Shown: piece after piece, positions 19,607-29,611 of the stretch
Position numbering within the stretch: position 1 is the stretch's first letter
Layout of the letters: each line of letters begins with the position of its first letter
NCBI RefSeq assembly: GCF_003008515.1
Contig: NZ_CP027668.1
Location: 2,286,001 to 2,350,000, forward strand
Length of the DNA: 64,000 bases
Reading direction: 5' to 3'
From: Phreatobacter cathodiphilus
GTDB taxonomy: Bacteria > Pseudomonadota > Alphaproteobacteria > Rhizobiales > Phreatobacteraceae
The notes under the pieces: generated by a model
What the model saw: only the letters and a program-made list of their open reading frames with translations
Database searches by the model: none
Told to the model about the DNA's origin: nothing
Program-made: the position numbers and the translations under genes

Positions 19607-19765
19607 GATGGTCTCCTTGACCTGAAACATGGGCGAAGCTCTATCAGGAATTCGGTTAAGCGAACCTTCCGGGATCGGACGTCCCCGGCGTGGCCTCGGT
19701 CACCAATCCTGTCTCACCGCCCGACGCCCGGTCGGTTATGATCCTGAATCGACGTTGTTTTTTGC

Positions 19766-19811
19766 GATTGGTCGGGCGGTGAGGCGTTAAATCCTCGCCG
19801 CCCGGCCAATC
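19766..19811. other. Long imperfect hairpin without a T tract
   Basis: Arms at 19766-19784 and 19793-19811 can pair over 19 bp with two G-U pairs around an 8-base loop (cgttaaat). It lies in the 393-base gap between pal and the MATE gene. Neither strand has a suitable U run after it, so it is not a standard terminator. The rest of that gap (19607-19765 and 19812-19999) shows no gene. Confidence 0.6.
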
Positions 19812-19999
19812 GCCCGGATGGTCAACCGTCCGTTAACGGACGGCGTCCCTCCGGCACCTGCCGCCGAATTGGCGACGGCACGCCTCCCGCATCACGGTGC
19901 AGCGTGACGAGACTGTGGCAGGCGGGTGGCGCTGGCGAGAAGCCTTCCCGGTAACGGCATGCGGCCGGCGGCTGTGGCCCGGATGCAACAACTCCAGGC

Positions 20000-21352
20000 T
20001 CACCGCCCCCAGCGCGTCGACCAGATCGCCGCCATGGTGGCGAGCCCGTAGACCACCATGGCGAAGCCGACGAGGGCGAACATGGTCCAGGCCGGCTGGC
20101 CGGTGGAGGCGAGCCACCAGCCGCCGACGGCGATGACGAGGAGCCGCGCCGTGCCGGCGAGAACCGGTCCGAAGACGCGCCCGGCGCCCTGCGCCGCGAA
20201 ATAGAGGCAGAGCCCGAGCCCGTAGAAGCCGAAAGCGGGGCCGGCCCATACGAGATAGGATCGCGCCGCCTCGATCACGGCCGGATCGGCCGAGAACAGC
20301 CGCGCCCAGGCCTCCGGCATCAGCCAGCCCGCAACCCCCACCGCCCCGGTGACCACGAAGGCCATGAAGCCGCCGGTCCAGGCGGCCCGTCGGGCGCGCG
20401 GCGCATTGCCCGCGCCGATCGCCATGCCCACCATCGGCACCAGCGAGACGCCGATGGCGAAGGTGACCGGGATGAGCAGGAATTCCAGCCGCGAGCCGAT
20501 GCCGTAGCCGGCGAGCGCCGCCTCGCCGAACTGGGCCACCAGCCGGGTGAGGATCAGCACCGTGAGGACCGACTGGAACGACGACAGCATGGCCACCGTT
20601 CCGACCTTGAGGATGTCGGCTGCATGGTCGAGGCGCAGGGCGACACCCGACAGCGGCAGCACGAACCGGCCCCGGCCCGAGCGCAGGTAGCGCATCAGCC
20701 AGAGCGCGCCGAGCCCGTAGGCGACCACCTGCCCGAGCCCGACCCCGGCCATGCCGAGGCGCGGAAGCGGGCCGATCCCGAGGCCGAACCCGCCACCGAC
20801 GACGATCTGGATGGCGGCGACCGCCAGAAGGGTGGCGGACGGCACGGCCATGTTGCCCATGCCGCGCACCACGGACGCCAGCAGGTTGCACAGCCAGATG
20901 GCGAGAGCGCCGACGAAGACCACGTTGGAATAGACGAGCGCCTGGTCGAGTGCCGCGCCGCGGCCACCGAGCAGACGGTAGAGCGCCGGACCGATTCCGA
21001 GGAACAGCACGGTCATGCCGAGGCCGCCGGCCAACGCGATGAGCACCGTGTGGAAGGCCAGCGAGCGGGCGCGCTCGATGTCCCCTGCCCCCAGCGCCCG
21101 GCTGACGGCGGAGGAGACGCCGCCGCCCATGGCGCCGGCCGACATCATCTGCTGCAGCATCACCATGGGAAAGACGAGGGCCATGCCGGCCAGCGCCGCC
21201 GTGCCGAGGAGCCCGACATAGGCCGTCTCGGCGATGGCCACCGCGGCGGTGGCCACCATCGCCATCATGTTGGGGGTCGAGAGCCTCAGGATCGTCGCGA
21301 CGATGGGCCCGGTGATGATCGGATTGCCGGCGGGTGCGGATGTCACGGTCAT
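20000..21352 (-). CDS. MATE family multidrug efflux transporter
   Basis: A cation-coupled antiporter for drugs or metabolites with about 12 membrane helices, 450 residues. Family traits include MIMGAMGGGVSSAVSRALGAG-like packing in the first half (GGGVSSAVSRALGAGD), the repeated two-bundle layout, and IGSRLEFLLIPVTFAIGVSLVPMVG in the second half. I chose the ATG giving MTVTSAPAGNPIITGP. A MarR regulator gene lies 43 bases upstream on the same strand, so the pump is probably controlled by it. The substrate is unknown. It is an insertion relative to the usual tolB-pal order. Confidence 0.9.
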   Translation of the reverse strand: MTVTSAPAGNPIITGPIVATILRLSTPNMMAMVATAAVAIAETAYVGLLGTAALAGMALVFPMVMLQQMMSAGAMGGGVSSAVSRALGAGDIERARSLAFHTVLIALAGGLGMTVLFLGIGPALYRLLGGRGAALDQALVYSNVVFVGALAIWLCNLLASVVRGMGNMAVPSATLLAVAAIQIVVGGGFGLGIGPLPRLGMAGVGLGQVVAYGLGALWLMRYLRSGRGRFVLPLSGVALRLDHAADILKVGTVAMLSSFQSVLTVLILTRLVAQFGEAALAGYGIGSRLEFLLIPVTFAIGVSLVPMVGMAIGAGNAPRARRAAWTGGFMAFVVTGAVGVAGWLMPEAWARLFSADPAVIEAARSYLVWAGPAFGFYGLGLCLYFAAQGAGRVFGPVLAGTARLLVIAVGGWWLASTGQPAWTMFALVGFAMVVYGLATMAAIWSTRWGR

Positions 21353-21395
21353 GGCGCCGGGTTCCGGGGGATGAGCAAGGGGAAGAGGCGGTGCG

Positions 21396-21836
21396 TCACA
21401 GCGAGAGCCGGGAGAGCGCCCCATCGAGTTGGGTGACGAGGGCGGCGCTCGCCTCCTCGCCGAGGGCGAGGCGCACCTCGTCCTGCGCCGCCGCCCAGCC
21501 GGGGCGGGCCTGCCGCAGGGCGCCGAGACCGGCCTCGGTCAGGGCGAGCCGCCGCGTCCGCCGGTCCGCCGCGTCGGGCGCGAGAGCGACGAGGCCGCGC
21601 TGCTGCAAGGGCCTGATGGTGCGGGTGAGCGTGGTCGGATCCATCACCATCCGCGCCGCCAGCTCGCCGATCGAGGGCGCATCCCCGGTGCGGACCTGCG
21701 CGAGCACGCCGAACTGGCCGATGGTCAGGCGATAGGGCTCCAGGTGGCGGTCGTAGATCTGCGACACCCGCCGCGCAGTCCGCCGGATGCGGGCGCAGAT
21801 GCAGGGCAGGTCCGGCTGAGACACGGGGCGATTCAT
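21396..21836 (-). CDS. MarR family transcriptional regulator
   Basis: A 146-residue dimeric winged-helix repressor. Helix-turn-helix residues lie in PSIGELAARMVMDPTTLTRTIRPLQQRGLV, with the wing DRRTRRLALTEAG following. Three Cys sit within the first 15 residues or so (CICARIRR), which may allow redox or metal sensing, although this is speculative. It is the first gene of a two-gene unit with the MATE transporter. A perfect TGCATATGCA palindrome lies 15 bases upstream of the ATG, next to a likely -10 box, so autoregulation is expected. Confidence 0.9.
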   Translation of the reverse strand: MNRPVSQPDLPCICARIRRTARRVSQIYDRHLEPYRLTIGQFGVLAQVRTGDAPSIGELAARMVMDPTTLTRTIRPLQQRGLVALAPDAADRRTRRLALTEAGLGALRQARPGWAAAQDEVRLALGEEASAALVTQLDGALSRLSL

Positions 21837-21844
21837 GCCGGCAG

Positions 21845-21860
21845 ATTATCTGCATATGCA
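21845..21860 (-). promoter_or_regulatory. Probable promoter and operator of marR-MATE
   Basis: On the minus strand GATAAT (21850-21845) resembles a -10 box, directly preceded by the perfect palindrome TGCATATGCA (21860-21851). A repressor bound there would block RNA polymerase. The likely transcription start is only a few bases from the ATG, so the message may be nearly leaderless. No good -35 box was found. Confidence 0.45.
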
Positions 21861-21947
21861 GGCAAGTCCAGCGGCCGGCAGCCTCGCCCCTTGCATGGCT
21901 GTTGCCCGCGCGCATAGGCTGAGGAGCACCGTCCGGAGGGCCCGCGC

Positions 21948-23387
21948 ATGAGGCTTTTCTCCCGCATCGCCGCCGGCTGCGCGGCCTTGATCTGGGCCGG
22001 ACAGGGGTTCGCCGCCGATCCACGGACCTGCCCGGTCTCCCCGGACGTGGTCGCCGCCGCCGACCTGCTCCTGGTCGACCCGCGCAACGAGCGCCGCTTC
22101 TGGCGCGATCGCTTCGGCGCCGACGCCGCCTATCTGCTGATCCGCTACGGCGAACTGCCCGAGGCAGCCGCGGCCTCTCTGGTGAACGGGCTCGCGGCGC
22201 GGCCGAAGCCTCCCCAGCGCATCGAGGAGCTCCGCCTCGCCATGCTGCCGACGGCCGAGCGCAAGGCCGCCTATCTCGCCGCGCGCACCTCGCCCCTGCC
22301 CGGCCCGGGCACTCTCTCGGTCCTGCGCGCCTTCGTCCTCGACGGCGAGGCGGACTGGCTCTTCGCGGACATCGCCCGCGCCGCGGCGGCGGGAGCGCCG
22401 GCCCAGGCGGTGGGGGCGCTGCAGGTCACCCTCGCCCGCGCCCTGGCCGATCTCGACCGCGACACCAACCTCCGGGTCGCGGAGCGGGCGGAAGCGCATG
22501 GCCTCTGGACCCTCGCCCGCGACCTCGCCGCCTATCGCGGCGATATGGAGGCCTGGCTCGCCGTCGTCAGGCGGTCGCCGCAGCCCCCGGCCGACGCCCG
22601 GTCTCTCGCTGCGCTGTTCGCGCCCGTCTGGCGGGGCAGCCTGATGCCCGGTCTCGCGCGCCCCGCTCGCGATGCCCTGCCCGCCGACCTCCGCGCCGCC
22701 GTCGATCTCCTCGACGCCGGCCGACCGGCCGGAGCCGAGGGTTTCGACACGGTTCTCGACCTCCTCGGCGTCACGCCGGCCGCGACCATCCTCGCCACGG
22801 CCATGAACCAGACCGGCGAGCCTCGCCTCGGCAGCGAGGTGGCCGCTCCGCTGCTGAAGGGCATCCGCGACCGGCAGATCGATCCGGCCGCCGATGGCGA
22901 CGCGATCAGGGCGCTGATCCTGGCGGGAACGGTGAGGGTGCTGGGCGCCGAGCGCGCACGCACCCTGCTCGCCTCCTTCCCCGGACCCGGCGACACCTGG
23001 CCGGCGGGCAACGCCCTCGTGACCCTGGAGAGATCCCTCACCCGCCGCAGCCTCGCCGCCTATGTGCGCGGGGAAGCCCCGGCGCCGCCGCGCCCGCCGC
23101 TGCTCTCGGTCGATTTCGACTGGTCGGGCTGGCTGAACGCGGCGCAGTCCATCCGCCGAGGCGAGCCGGCGCCGGACAGCTATCGCATCGTCGAGGCGGA
23201 GGTTCTCTTCGCCGCCGGGCGCCATGCCGCGGCCCTGGGCCTTCTGCGGGCGCTGGGACCCACCGACGAGGTGCGCCAGCAGGCCCACACCATGCTCGTC
23301 GCGCTCGACCAGCGCTGTGGCGGTACCCTCTGGCCGCAGGCGCCGGTGTCCGAGCCGCTCTACCGCTTTCCGCCGCGGCGGAGCTGA
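21948..23387 (+). CDS. Secreted alpha-helical protein of unknown function
   Basis: A 479-residue exported protein. The signal peptide is residues 1-22 (ends GQGFA). The mature part is almost wholly helical with repeated Ala/Leu-rich units (for example AAAASLVNGLAARP, AVGALQVTLARALADLD, AAALGLLRALGPTDEV), consistent with TPR-like or solenoid folding. A Cys pair occurs near the ends (RTCP at about 28 and RCGG near 461). I do not recognise the family. It ends three bases from the 3' end of tolB on the other strand and sits within the tolB-pal gap, so an envelope role is plausible but not shown. Confidence 0.7.
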   Translation: MRLFSRIAAGCAALIWAGQGFAADPRTCPVSPDVVAAADLLLVDPRNERRFWRDRFGADAAYLLIRYGELPEAAAASLVNGLAARPKPPQRIEELRLAMLPTAERKAAYLAARTSPLPGPGTLSVLRAFVLDGEADWLFADIARAAAAGAPAQAVGALQVTLARALADLDRDTNLRVAERAEAHGLWTLARDLAAYRGDMEAWLAVVRRSPQPPADARSLAALFAPVWRGSLMPGLARPARDALPADLRAAVDLLDAGRPAGAEGFDTVLDLLGVTPAATILATAMNQTGEPRLGSEVAAPLLKGIRDRQIDPAADGDAIRALILAGTVRVLGAERARTLLASFPGPGDTWPAGNALVTLERSLTRRSLAAYVRGEAPAPPRPPLLSVDFDWSGWLNAAQSIRRGEPAPDSYRIVEAEVLFAAGRHAAALGLLRALGPTDEVRQQAHTMLVALDQRCGGTLWPQAPVSEPLYRFPPRRS

Positions 23388-23390
23388 GCC

Positions 23391-24710
23391 TCAGCGCAGC
23401 GTCGGGCTCCAGGCCGGGTCGGAGGCGAAGCTCGGCGTCGGGACGATGTTCTCGGCGCGGGCGAAGATGTCGGCCTGGAACAGCTTGGGACCCGCCCCCT
23501 GCTCGCGGAAGAACATGACGAAGAGGCCGTTCGGCGAGAAGGTCGGTCCCTCGTTGTGAAAGCCCGAGGTGATGATGCGCTCGCCCGAGCCATCCGGCTT
23601 GATGACGCCGATGGCGAACTGGCCGCCGCCTTGGCGGGTGAAGGCGATGTAGTCGCCGCGCGGCGACCAGACCGGGGTGGAATAGCGCCCCTGGCCGAAG
23701 GAGATGCGGTTGGCGCCGCCGCCCCCGGCGCTCATCACGTAGAGCTGCTGGCCGCCGCCGCGATCGCTCTCGAAGACGATCTGGCTGCCGTCCGGCGAAT
23801 AGGAGGGCGAGGTGTCGATCGCCGAACCGTCGGTCAGGCGCACCGCCGCGCGGGAGCGCAGGTCGAGGGAGTAGAGCGAGGAGCCGGAGCCCTGCTGCAG
23901 CGACAGCGCGATGCGCTGCCCGTCCGGCGAGAAGCGCGGCGAGAAGGTCATGCCGGGGAAGTTGCCGACCTGCTCGCGCTGACCGGTCTCGATGTTGAGG
24001 AGATAGACCCGCGGCTCACCGCCGGCATAGGCCATGTAGGTGATGTCCTGGCTCGACGGCGAGAACCGCGGCGTCAGCACGAGGTCGCCGCCGCGGGTCA
24101 GGTAGCGCACGTTGGCGCCGTCCTGGTCCATGATGGCGAGGCGCTTCTGGCGTCGGTCCTTGGGACCGGTTTCGTCGACGAAGACGATGCGGGTGTCGAA
24201 ATGGCCCTTCTCGCCGGTGACGCGCTCGAAGATCTGGTCGGAGACGAGATGGGCGATGCGCCGCCAGTTCTGCTCCTGGGTGGCGAACTGCTGGCCGTGG
24301 AGCTGGCCGCCCTGGGCAACGTCCCACAGGCGGAACTCGACGCGCGAACGGCCGTCGGCACCGCGGCCGGCGCGGCCCGTGACGATCGCCGCCGCCCCGA
24401 GCTGGCGGAACTGGGCGAAGTTCGGCGGCTGGTCGGGATCGAGCGTCGCATTGCCGTAGGCCTGCTTCTCGATGATGCGGAAGAAGCCGGAGCGACGGAG
24501 ATTGTTCTCGATGACGCCGGAGATGTTGCGGCCCATGTCGCCCTCGCCGCCGAGATTCGGCACGACGATGGGGAAGGGCTGCACCTGGCCACGACGAATG
24601 TCGATGACGGGCGGGGCGCCCTGCGCCAGCGACCAGGGGGAGAACAGGCTCGTGCCGGCGATGGCGGTGCCGGCGGAGAGGATGGTGCGGCGGTTCAGAA
24701 GCAGGGTCAT
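23391..24710 (-). CDS. tolB: Tol-Pal system beta-propeller protein TolB
   Basis: A periplasmic six-bladed propeller that links Pal to TolA. 439 residues. The N-terminal signal region ([24 protein letters not shown]) is followed by the D1 domain (about 45-180) and propeller blades with repeated [44 protein letters not shown] motifs (about 190-439). The first residues [14 protein letters not shown] include a pair of Arg before the hydrophobic stretch, a possible Tat-type signal. It is in the tolQRAB unit, 82 bases after tolA. All expected domains are present. Confidence 0.96.
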   Translation of the reverse strand: MTLLLNRRTILSAGTAIAGTSLFSPWSLAQGAPPVIDIRRGQVQPFPIVVPNLGGEGDMGRNISGVIENNLRRSGFFRIIEKQAYGNATLDPDQPPNFAQFRQLGAAAIVTGRAGRGADGRSRVEFRLWDVAQGGQLHGQQFATQEQNWRRIAHLVSDQIFERVTGEKGHFDTRIVFVDETGPKDRRQKRLAIMDQDGANVRYLTRGGDLVLTPRFSPSSQDITYMAYAGGEPRVYLLNIETGQREQVGNFPGMTFSPRFSPDGQRIALSLQQGSGSSLYSLDLRSRAAVRLTDGSAIDTSPSYSPDGSQIVFESDRGGGQQLYVMSAGGGGANRISFGQGRYSTPVWSPRGDYIAFTRQGGGQFAIGVIKPDGSGERIITSGFHNEGPTFSPNGLFVMFFREQGAGPKLFQADIFARAENIVPTPSFASDPAWSPTLR

Positions 24711-24792
24711 GATCAGGTCTCTTGAGGCCTTCAGATGGCGCTGGCATGGCGGTTCGTCGAGAACCTCACGACAAGCCGGCGCAACACGTCCG

Positions 24793-26025
24793 TCAGCGCA
24801 TCATTTCCTTGGGGTCGAAGTTGAGGACGACTTCGCGCCACGTGTCGTAGCGCTCGCGCGGCAGCCGCACCCCGCCCTCGGCCGAGCAGCGCATGACGGC
24901 GCGCACGGCGGAATTGGCCAGAACCTGGAAGTTGGAATCGCTGCGGGGGTTCTGCACCTCGGGACGGGCGGTCACGGTACCGTCGGGATTGAAGGAGACG
25001 CGCAGCCGCACCGCCGGGCTGTTGCCCTCGCGCGCCGCGATCGGAATTTCCCAGCACCGCTCGGCCCAGGCGCGGATGGCGTCGATCTCGCGACCGGTGA
25101 TGCGGGCGGCCGAGCCCGTCGTGGTGCCCAAATTGTTGTTCCGGCCGACTGTGGCGCCCGTCGCCTCGGTGCGCGTGGCGGCCCGCCGGTCGTTCTCCTG
25201 CGAGCGGCTGGTGGCCAGCCGGGCGGCGATGGAATTGGGGTCGAACTGCCGGGAATTGGCCTGTTCCAGCCGCTGCCGCTCCGCCCGTTCGCGGGCCTCG
25301 CGCTGCTGGCGTTCACGGGCCTCTCGCGCGACGCGTTCACGCTCCTGCCGCTCGCGCGCCTCCCGCTGCTGGCGTTCCTGGCGTTCGCGGGCCTCGCGCT
25401 GTTCCTGCTCGCGGCGCGCCTGTTCCTGACGCTGCTGTTCCTGGCGCTGCTGCTCGCGGCGGGCTTGTTCCTGGCGCTGCTGTTCCTGGCGGCGCTGCTC
25501 CTCCTCGCGCTTCTGGCGGGCCTGGAGTTCGGCCTCCTTGGCGGCGAGGTCCTCCTGCTGCTGCTCGGCGGCCGCGGCCGGCGGCGTCGGCCGCGGCTGG
25601 GGCTGCGGCGGCACCGGCATCGAGGGCTGGACGGCGGCGAGCTGGGCGGGGCGCGCGGCCGGCGGCGGCGGGGCCGCGGCCTCCTCCGGCTTCGGCTCGG
25701 GCACCGGGGGGCGCGGCGGCGGGGGCGGCGGCACGTCGGTGTTCTGCACCCGCTCGCGGGCGACGGGAAGCGTCGCCGGGTCCTGCGTCTGGCGCTCTTC
25801 CGGCGCCTGGCGGTCGACGACGCGCTGCGGCGTCGGCGTCTGCTCGCCGCGGCGGTCGCCGCGGGTCGACTGCGCCGGCTCGTCGGAGACGATCTCCACC
25901 GGCACGCTCTCGCCCTCGTCGACCTTCGAGGGCGACGTCAGGAAGCCGACGAGGCCCGCGACCACGAGGAGCACGTGCCCCGCGACCGAAACCCCGTAAC
26001 CGACCTTCTGCGGGTGGAGCGCCAA
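24793..26025 (-). CDS. tolA: Cell envelope protein TolA
   Basis: An inner-membrane-anchored protein that spans the periplasm to Pal and TolB, energised by TolQR. 410 residues: an N-terminal anchor (about 12-33), a Pro/Glu-rich segment (about 60-160), a long Arg/Gln/Glu helical coiled coil (about 165-265) with REQQRQEQ-type repeats, and a C-terminal TonB-like domain (about 300-410) with [27 protein letters not shown]-like strands. The family varies greatly in the middle. It sits 20 bases after tolR. The arginine-heavy coiled coil reflects high GC content. Confidence 0.93.
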   Translation of the reverse strand: MALHPQKVGYGVSVAGHVLLVVAGLVGFLTSPSKVDEGESVPVEIVSDEPAQSTRGDRRGEQTPTPQRVVDRQAPEERQTQDPATLPVARERVQNTDVPPPPPPRPPVPEPKPEEAAAPPPPAARPAQLAAVQPSMPVPPQPQPRPTPPAAAAEQQQEDLAAKEAELQARQKREEEQRRQEQQRQEQARREQQRQEQQRQEQARREQEQREARERQERQQREARERQERERVAREARERQQREARERAERQRLEQANSRQFDPNSIAARLATSRSQENDRRAATRTEATGATVGRNNNLGTTTGSAARITGREIDAIRAWAERCWEIPIAAREGNSPAVRLRVSFNPDGTVTARPEVQNPRSDSNFQVLANSAVRAVMRCSAEGGVRLPRERYDTWREVVLNFDPKEMMR

Positions 26026-26045
26026 AGCCTGTCCCTGCCCTGCCC

Positions 26046-26501
26046 TCAGCGCGTCGCGCGCTCGGTGGCGACCAGCGCCACCTTGGTGAAGCCGCCGCCC
26101 TTCAGCTGCGACAGGACGTCCATGATGGCCTGGTAGTTCGCCGCAGCGTCACCGCGCACGAAGATGCGCTCCTCCGCGCCGTTCTGGGCGCGGGTTCGGA
26201 CGCGCTCGACGAGCGCCGCGGACTCGACCTTGTCGTCGCCGACGAAGATCTCGCCGTTCTGCCGCACCGAGACGGTGATCGGCGGCTTGTCCTGCTGGAT
26301 GGCGCGGGCCGAGGCCTGCGGCAGGTCGATCGGCACCGACACCGTCATCAGCGGCGCGGCGATCATGAAAATGACGAGGAGCACGAGCATCACGTCCACG
26401 AAGGGCGTGATGTTGATCTCGTTCATGACGTGGGAGCGGCGCCGGCGGCGACCGCCGCCCCGTCCGCCACCGCCACCGCCACCTGCGAGTTGGGCACCCA
26501 T
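26046..26501 (-). CDS. tolR: Biopolymer transport protein TolR
   Basis: A component of the proton-driven TolQR motor. 151 residues: a Gly/Arg-rich cytoplasmic N-terminus, a single membrane helix [19 protein letters not shown] whose Asp is the proton-path residue, and a periplasmic domain. The Gly/Arg-rich start ([15 protein letters not shown]) is common in alphaproteobacterial TolR. It begins 12 bases after tolQ ends, in the same operon. Confidence 0.95.
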   Translation of the reverse strand: MGAQLAGGGGGGGRGGGRRRRRSHVMNEINITPFVDVMLVLLVIFMIAAPLMTVSVPIDLPQASARAIQQDKPPITVSVRQNGEIFVGDDKVESAALVERVRTRAQNGAEERIFVRGDAAANYQAIMDVLSQLKGGGFTKVALVATERATR

Positions 26502-26513
26502 GTGGCTGGCTCC

Positions 26514-27239
26514 TTACGCCGCGCGCTGGTCGTAGCCGCCGGCCTGCTGGTCGATCTGGCGCGACAGGATGGCGGAGAACTCGTCGGCGAAGCCCTCGAG
26601 GCGGCTGGCGATCTTGTTCACCTCGCCGGCGAGCTTGTTGTAGGCAATGGTCGCGGGAATGGCGGCGACGAGGCCGATGGCGGTGGCGAACAGCGCCTCC
26701 GCGATGCCCGGCGCGACGACGGCGAGCGAGGTGTTCTTCGACACCGCGATGGCCTGGAAGGCGGTCATGATGCCCCAGACGGTGCCGAACAGGCCGATGA
26801 AGGGGCCGGCCGACGCGACGGTGGCGAGCACCATCAGCCGGGCCTCGAGCCGCTCGACCTCACGCTGGATGGTGACGTTCATCACCCGGTCGAGGCGCTG
26901 CTGCAGGCCGGCGAAGGAGCGCGAGGCCGTCTCGTGGCTGCGCTTCCACTCGCGCATGGCGGCGACGAAGAGCGCGGCCATGGCCGTGGTGGGACGCTGT
27001 GCCAGAGAGCGGTAGAGCTCCTCAAGGCTCTGGCCGGACCAGAAGACCTGCTCGAAGCGGTCCATCTGCGTCTTGGTCCGGCGATACATGATGATTTTCT
27101 CGACGATGATCGCCCACACCCAGATGGAGGCGGCGACGAGCCCGAGCATCACGCCCTTGACCACCCAGTGGGCGGCCCAGAACAGGCCCCAGAGGGAAAC
27201 ATCGTGGGAGGCGACCGCGGCTGCGTCGGCGGGGGTCAT
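26514..27239 (-). CDS. tolQ: Tol-Pal system protein TolQ
   Basis: The inner-membrane motor subunit that forms the proton channel with TolR. 241 residues with three membrane segments: about 18-45, and a pair at about 140-165 and 175-200 containing [14 protein letters not shown] and the conserved channel residues. It is the first gene of tolQRAB. AAGGA precedes the ATG by seven bases. ybgC lies 398 bases upstream on the same strand, in the conserved order but with an unusually wide gap. Confidence 0.96.
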   Translation of the reverse strand: MTPADAAAVASHDVSLWGLFWAAHWVVKGVMLGLVAASIWVWAIIVEKIIMYRRTKTQMDRFEQVFWSGQSLEELYRSLAQRPTTAMAALFVAAMREWKRSHETASRSFAGLQQRLDRVMNVTIQREVERLEARLMVLATVASAGPFIGLFGTVWGIMTAFQAIAVSKNTSLAVVAPGIAEALFATAIGLVAAIPATIAYNKLAGEVNKIASRLEGFADEFSAILSRQIDQQAGGYDQRAA

Positions 27240-27637
27240 GGCAAAATCCTTTTCGCGACAGGCGGCTCTGAGGTCGCGCGAACGTTCCGGCCCTGGTCGA
27301 AAACACGGGAGGACCGCGGCAACTGCACCAATTGACGCTCAATCGTCCCTGGAAGGGGCGAAATGGCCCCTGAATGTGTCTTGACCGTGGCGCGGAACGT
27401 GCTTCCGCGTGGTCACCTACCAAGCCATTGATAAGGTTAAGGACGGGTTATCTTCGGCACTGCATCATGAATGATGCGTCAGCGCATCGGGACAAGGCCG
27501 GACTGCCGGCGGGTGGACCCTGTCGCGCCGGCGAGAACCGGCGTCGCTGGCCATATCCCGCTCGTTGGCCGCTAACAAGCTCACTGGCGAAGATGTGACC
27601 TGCTGGTGCGGCCCGGCGCGCGGAGCCGAGACCGCTG
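27240..27637. other. Gene-free interval between ybgC and tolQ
   Basis: No convincing coding frame is visible in these 398 bases, and a tolQRAB promoter must lie here or further upstream. A perfect 7-bp dyad, GCATCAT/ATGATGC at 27462-27477, is the clearest element and could be an operator. Otherwise I see nothing. Confidence 0.5.
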
Positions 27638-28102
27638 TCAGGCAGCCCCCGTCTCCCGCGGCGTCATCGCCTGCCGCAGCCCGTCGGGGATGCGCACCGG
27701 TTTTCCGCCGGCGAGGAAGGCGACGCGCACGCTCGCCTCCACCAGCACCTCCCCGCCGCGCTTGACGCGCTGCGCAAGGTTCAGCGTCGCGCCCTTCACC
27801 ACCTCGGTGCGCGTCTCCACCGTCAGCACGTCGTCGATGCGCGCGGGCTTCAGGAACTCGATGCCCATGGAGCGCACGACGAAGAAGAAGCCGCCACCGG
27901 CTTCCTCCTTGGCCGTTTCGAACAGGTCGCCTTGCGCCACGCCAAGGAGCCGCAGGAAATCCGTGCGACCGCGTTCCATGAAGCGCAGGTAGCTGGCGTG
28001 GTAGACGACGCCGGAAAAGTCGGTGTCCTCGTAATAGACGCGGACGGGGAGGATATGCGTCTCGCCGTCGATGCGGCCGGCCAGGTGGTGGCCATCGGTC
28101 AT
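27638..28102 (-). CDS. ybgC: Tol-Pal system-associated acyl-CoA thioesterase YbgC
   Basis: A cytoplasmic hotdog-fold thioesterase, usually encoded with tolQRAB, that acts on acyl-CoA or acyl-ACP near phospholipid synthesis. 154 residues. The active-site region reads VYYEDTDFSGVVYHASYLRFMERGR, with the catalytic Asp in EDTD. I chose the ATG giving MTDGHHLAGRIDGE because the longer upstream frame is GC-rich and lacks homology to the family. It lies after ruvB in the minus-strand cluster, with the small secreted gene at 28293 on the other strand between them. Confidence 0.94.
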   Translation of the reverse strand: MTDGHHLAGRIDGETHILPVRVYYEDTDFSGVVYHASYLRFMERGRTDFLRLLGVAQGDLFETAKEEAGGGFFFVVRSMGIEFLKPARIDDVLTVETRTEVVKGATLNLAQRVKRGGEVLVEASVRVAFLAGGKPVRIPDGLRQAMTPRETGAA

Positions 28103-28292
28103 GCGGTAATCCCTTACGCTCGCCGAGTATCGGATCGTGCGAACCCGCTTAACGCGGCGATGGGACGAAAGCGAGGCACCGTTCCAGAAGGGTTCGCCCT
28201 GCGGAAACCGGGTGTCGACTTCGCTCCGGCCGCGTGCTCTAAGCCGCCGGCCTGCGCAACCGCGCATGGGCCATCGCATGAGACATCCCCAC

Positions 28293-28526
28293 ATGAAACC
28301 GATCCTGACGGCCGCCTTCCTGGCGCTGCTGACGACCTCCGCCATGGCGCAGGGCGCCGACACCTGCGCCGGCTACCTGAAGTCGCTCGCAGAGATGGAA
28401 GCGGCGATGAAGGCGGCCGGAACGGCGATGCCGCCGACCGACCCGAACGACGCCAAGATCATCGCCTATTGCCGCGCCAATCCGCGCGCCTCGCTCGCCG
28501 ACGCCATGACCAAGGCGCTGCAGTAA
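28293..28526 (+). CDS. Small secreted HdeA-like protein
   Basis: A 77-residue exported protein. The signal peptide (about 1-20) ends SAMAQG. The mature part has two Cys (DTCAGY and AYCRANP) about 37 residues apart, with helices between and a RASLADAMTKAL end. This resembles the HdeA/HdeB acid-chaperone fold with its single disulfide, although identity cannot be tested here. I took the second Met (MKPILTAAF) as start; an upstream ATG adds five residues. It is located between ybgC and ruvB on the opposite strand. Confidence 0.6.
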   Translation: MKPILTAAFLALLTTSAMAQGADTCAGYLKSLAEMEAAMKAAGTAMPPTDPNDAKIIAYCRANPRASLADAMTKALQ

Positions 28527-28567
28527 CCCGAGACGATGATCGCCGGTCCCCACGGGGGGCCGGCGGC

Positions 28568-29611
28568 TCACTCTTCCTCGTCGCCCTTGAAGAGCATGAA
28601 CTGCGCCCCGTCGCGCTGCGGCTCGGCGAGGCCGAGGTGGCGGAAGGCGCCCGAGGTCAGGAGCCGCCCGCGCGGCGTCCGCTGCAGGAAGCCCTGCTGG
28701 ATCAGGAAGGGCTCGATGATCTCCTCGATGGCGTCGCGCGGCTCCGACAGCGCCGCCGCCATGGTCTCGATCCCCACGGGACCGCCGCCATAGTTCAGCG
28801 CGATGGCTTTCAGATAGCGGCGGTCCATGGCGTCGAGCCCGGCATCGTCGACCTCCAGCCGCGTCAGCGCCTCGTCGGCGATGGTCCGGGTGATCGTGTC
28901 GGAATCCCGGTAGATGGCGAAGTCTCGCACCCGCCGGAGCAGGCGGCCGGCGATGCGCGGCGTGCCGCGCGCGCGCCGCGCGATCTCGTTCGCCCCGTCC
29001 GCCGTCATGCCGACGCCCAGTACCCGCGCGCCGCGGGTGACGATCAGCTCCAGTTCCTCCACCGTATAGAAGGCGAGGCGGATGGGGATGCCGAACCGGT
29101 CGCGCAGCGGCGTCGTGAGGAGGCCCGCCCGCGTCGTCGCGCCGACCAGGGTGAACTTGGCGAGGTCGATCTTCACAGAGCGCGCCGCGGGCCCCTCGCC
29201 GATGATCAGGTCGAGCTGGAAATCCTCCATGGCCGGGTAGAGGATTTCCTCGACCGCCGGATTGAGCCTGTGAATTTCGTCGATGAAGAGCACGTCGCGC
29301 TCTTCGAGGTTCGTCAGCTGCGCCGCCAGATCTCCCGCCTTGGCGATGACCGGGCCGGAGGTGGCGCGGAAGCCGACGCCGAGCTCCTTTGACAGGATCT
29401 GCGCCAGGGTCGTCTTGCCGAGGCCGGGCGGGCCGACGAAGAGCACGTGGTCGAGCGCCTCCCCGCGAGAGCGGGCCGCTGAGATGAAGACCTCGAGGTT
29501 GGAGCGCGCCTGCGCCTGGCCGATGAACTCGGCGAGCCGCTGCGGCCTGAGATGCGTGTCGGCATCGTCGTCGCGGCGTTCGGCGGAGAGGATGCGGTCG
29601 GTCTCGCTCAA
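28568..29611 (-). CDS. ruvB: Holliday junction branch-migration ATPase RuvB
   Basis: A hexameric AAA+ motor that migrates Holliday junctions with RuvA. 347 residues from the chosen start. Walker A is GPPGLGKTT, Walker B/sensor [14 protein letters not shown], the arginine-finger region GATTRAG, and a winged-helix C-terminal domain ends with [10 protein letters not shown] chose TTG at 29611: it overlaps the ruvA stop (TTGA), and [17 protein letters not shown] fits the family start and length. Longer frames read through ruvA. Coupled translation with ruvA is expected. Confidence 0.96.
   Translation of the reverse strand: MSETDRILSAERRDDDADTHLRPQRLAEFIGQAQARSNLEVFISAARSRGEALDHVLFVGPPGLGKTTLAQILSKELGVGFRATSGPVIAKAGDLAAQLTNLEERDVLFIDEIHRLNPAVEEILYPAMEDFQLDLIIGEGPAARSVKIDLAKFTLVGATTRAGLLTTPLRDRFGIPIRLAFYTVEELELIVTRGARVLGVGMTADGANEIARRARGTPRIAGRLLRRVRDFAIYRDSDTITRTIADEALTRLEVDDAGLDAMDRRYLKAIALNYGGGPVGIETMAAALSEPRDAIEEIIEPFLIQQGFLQRTPRGRLLTSGAFRHLGLAEPQRDGAQFMLFKGDEEE

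Noticed and set aside
19766-19811. Intrinsic terminator for the MATE or pal unit
   Set aside because: The stem is strong, but no T run follows it on either strand.
24472-26136. A long plus-strand open frame opposite tolB and tolA
   Set aside because: Shadow frame; Leu/Ala/Arg-rich low complexity mirrors the tolA coiled-coil codons.
28103-28363. N-terminal extension of YbgC
   Set aside because: The frame is open upstream of the ATG at 28102, but it has no similarity to the family and would overlap the divergent secreted gene.
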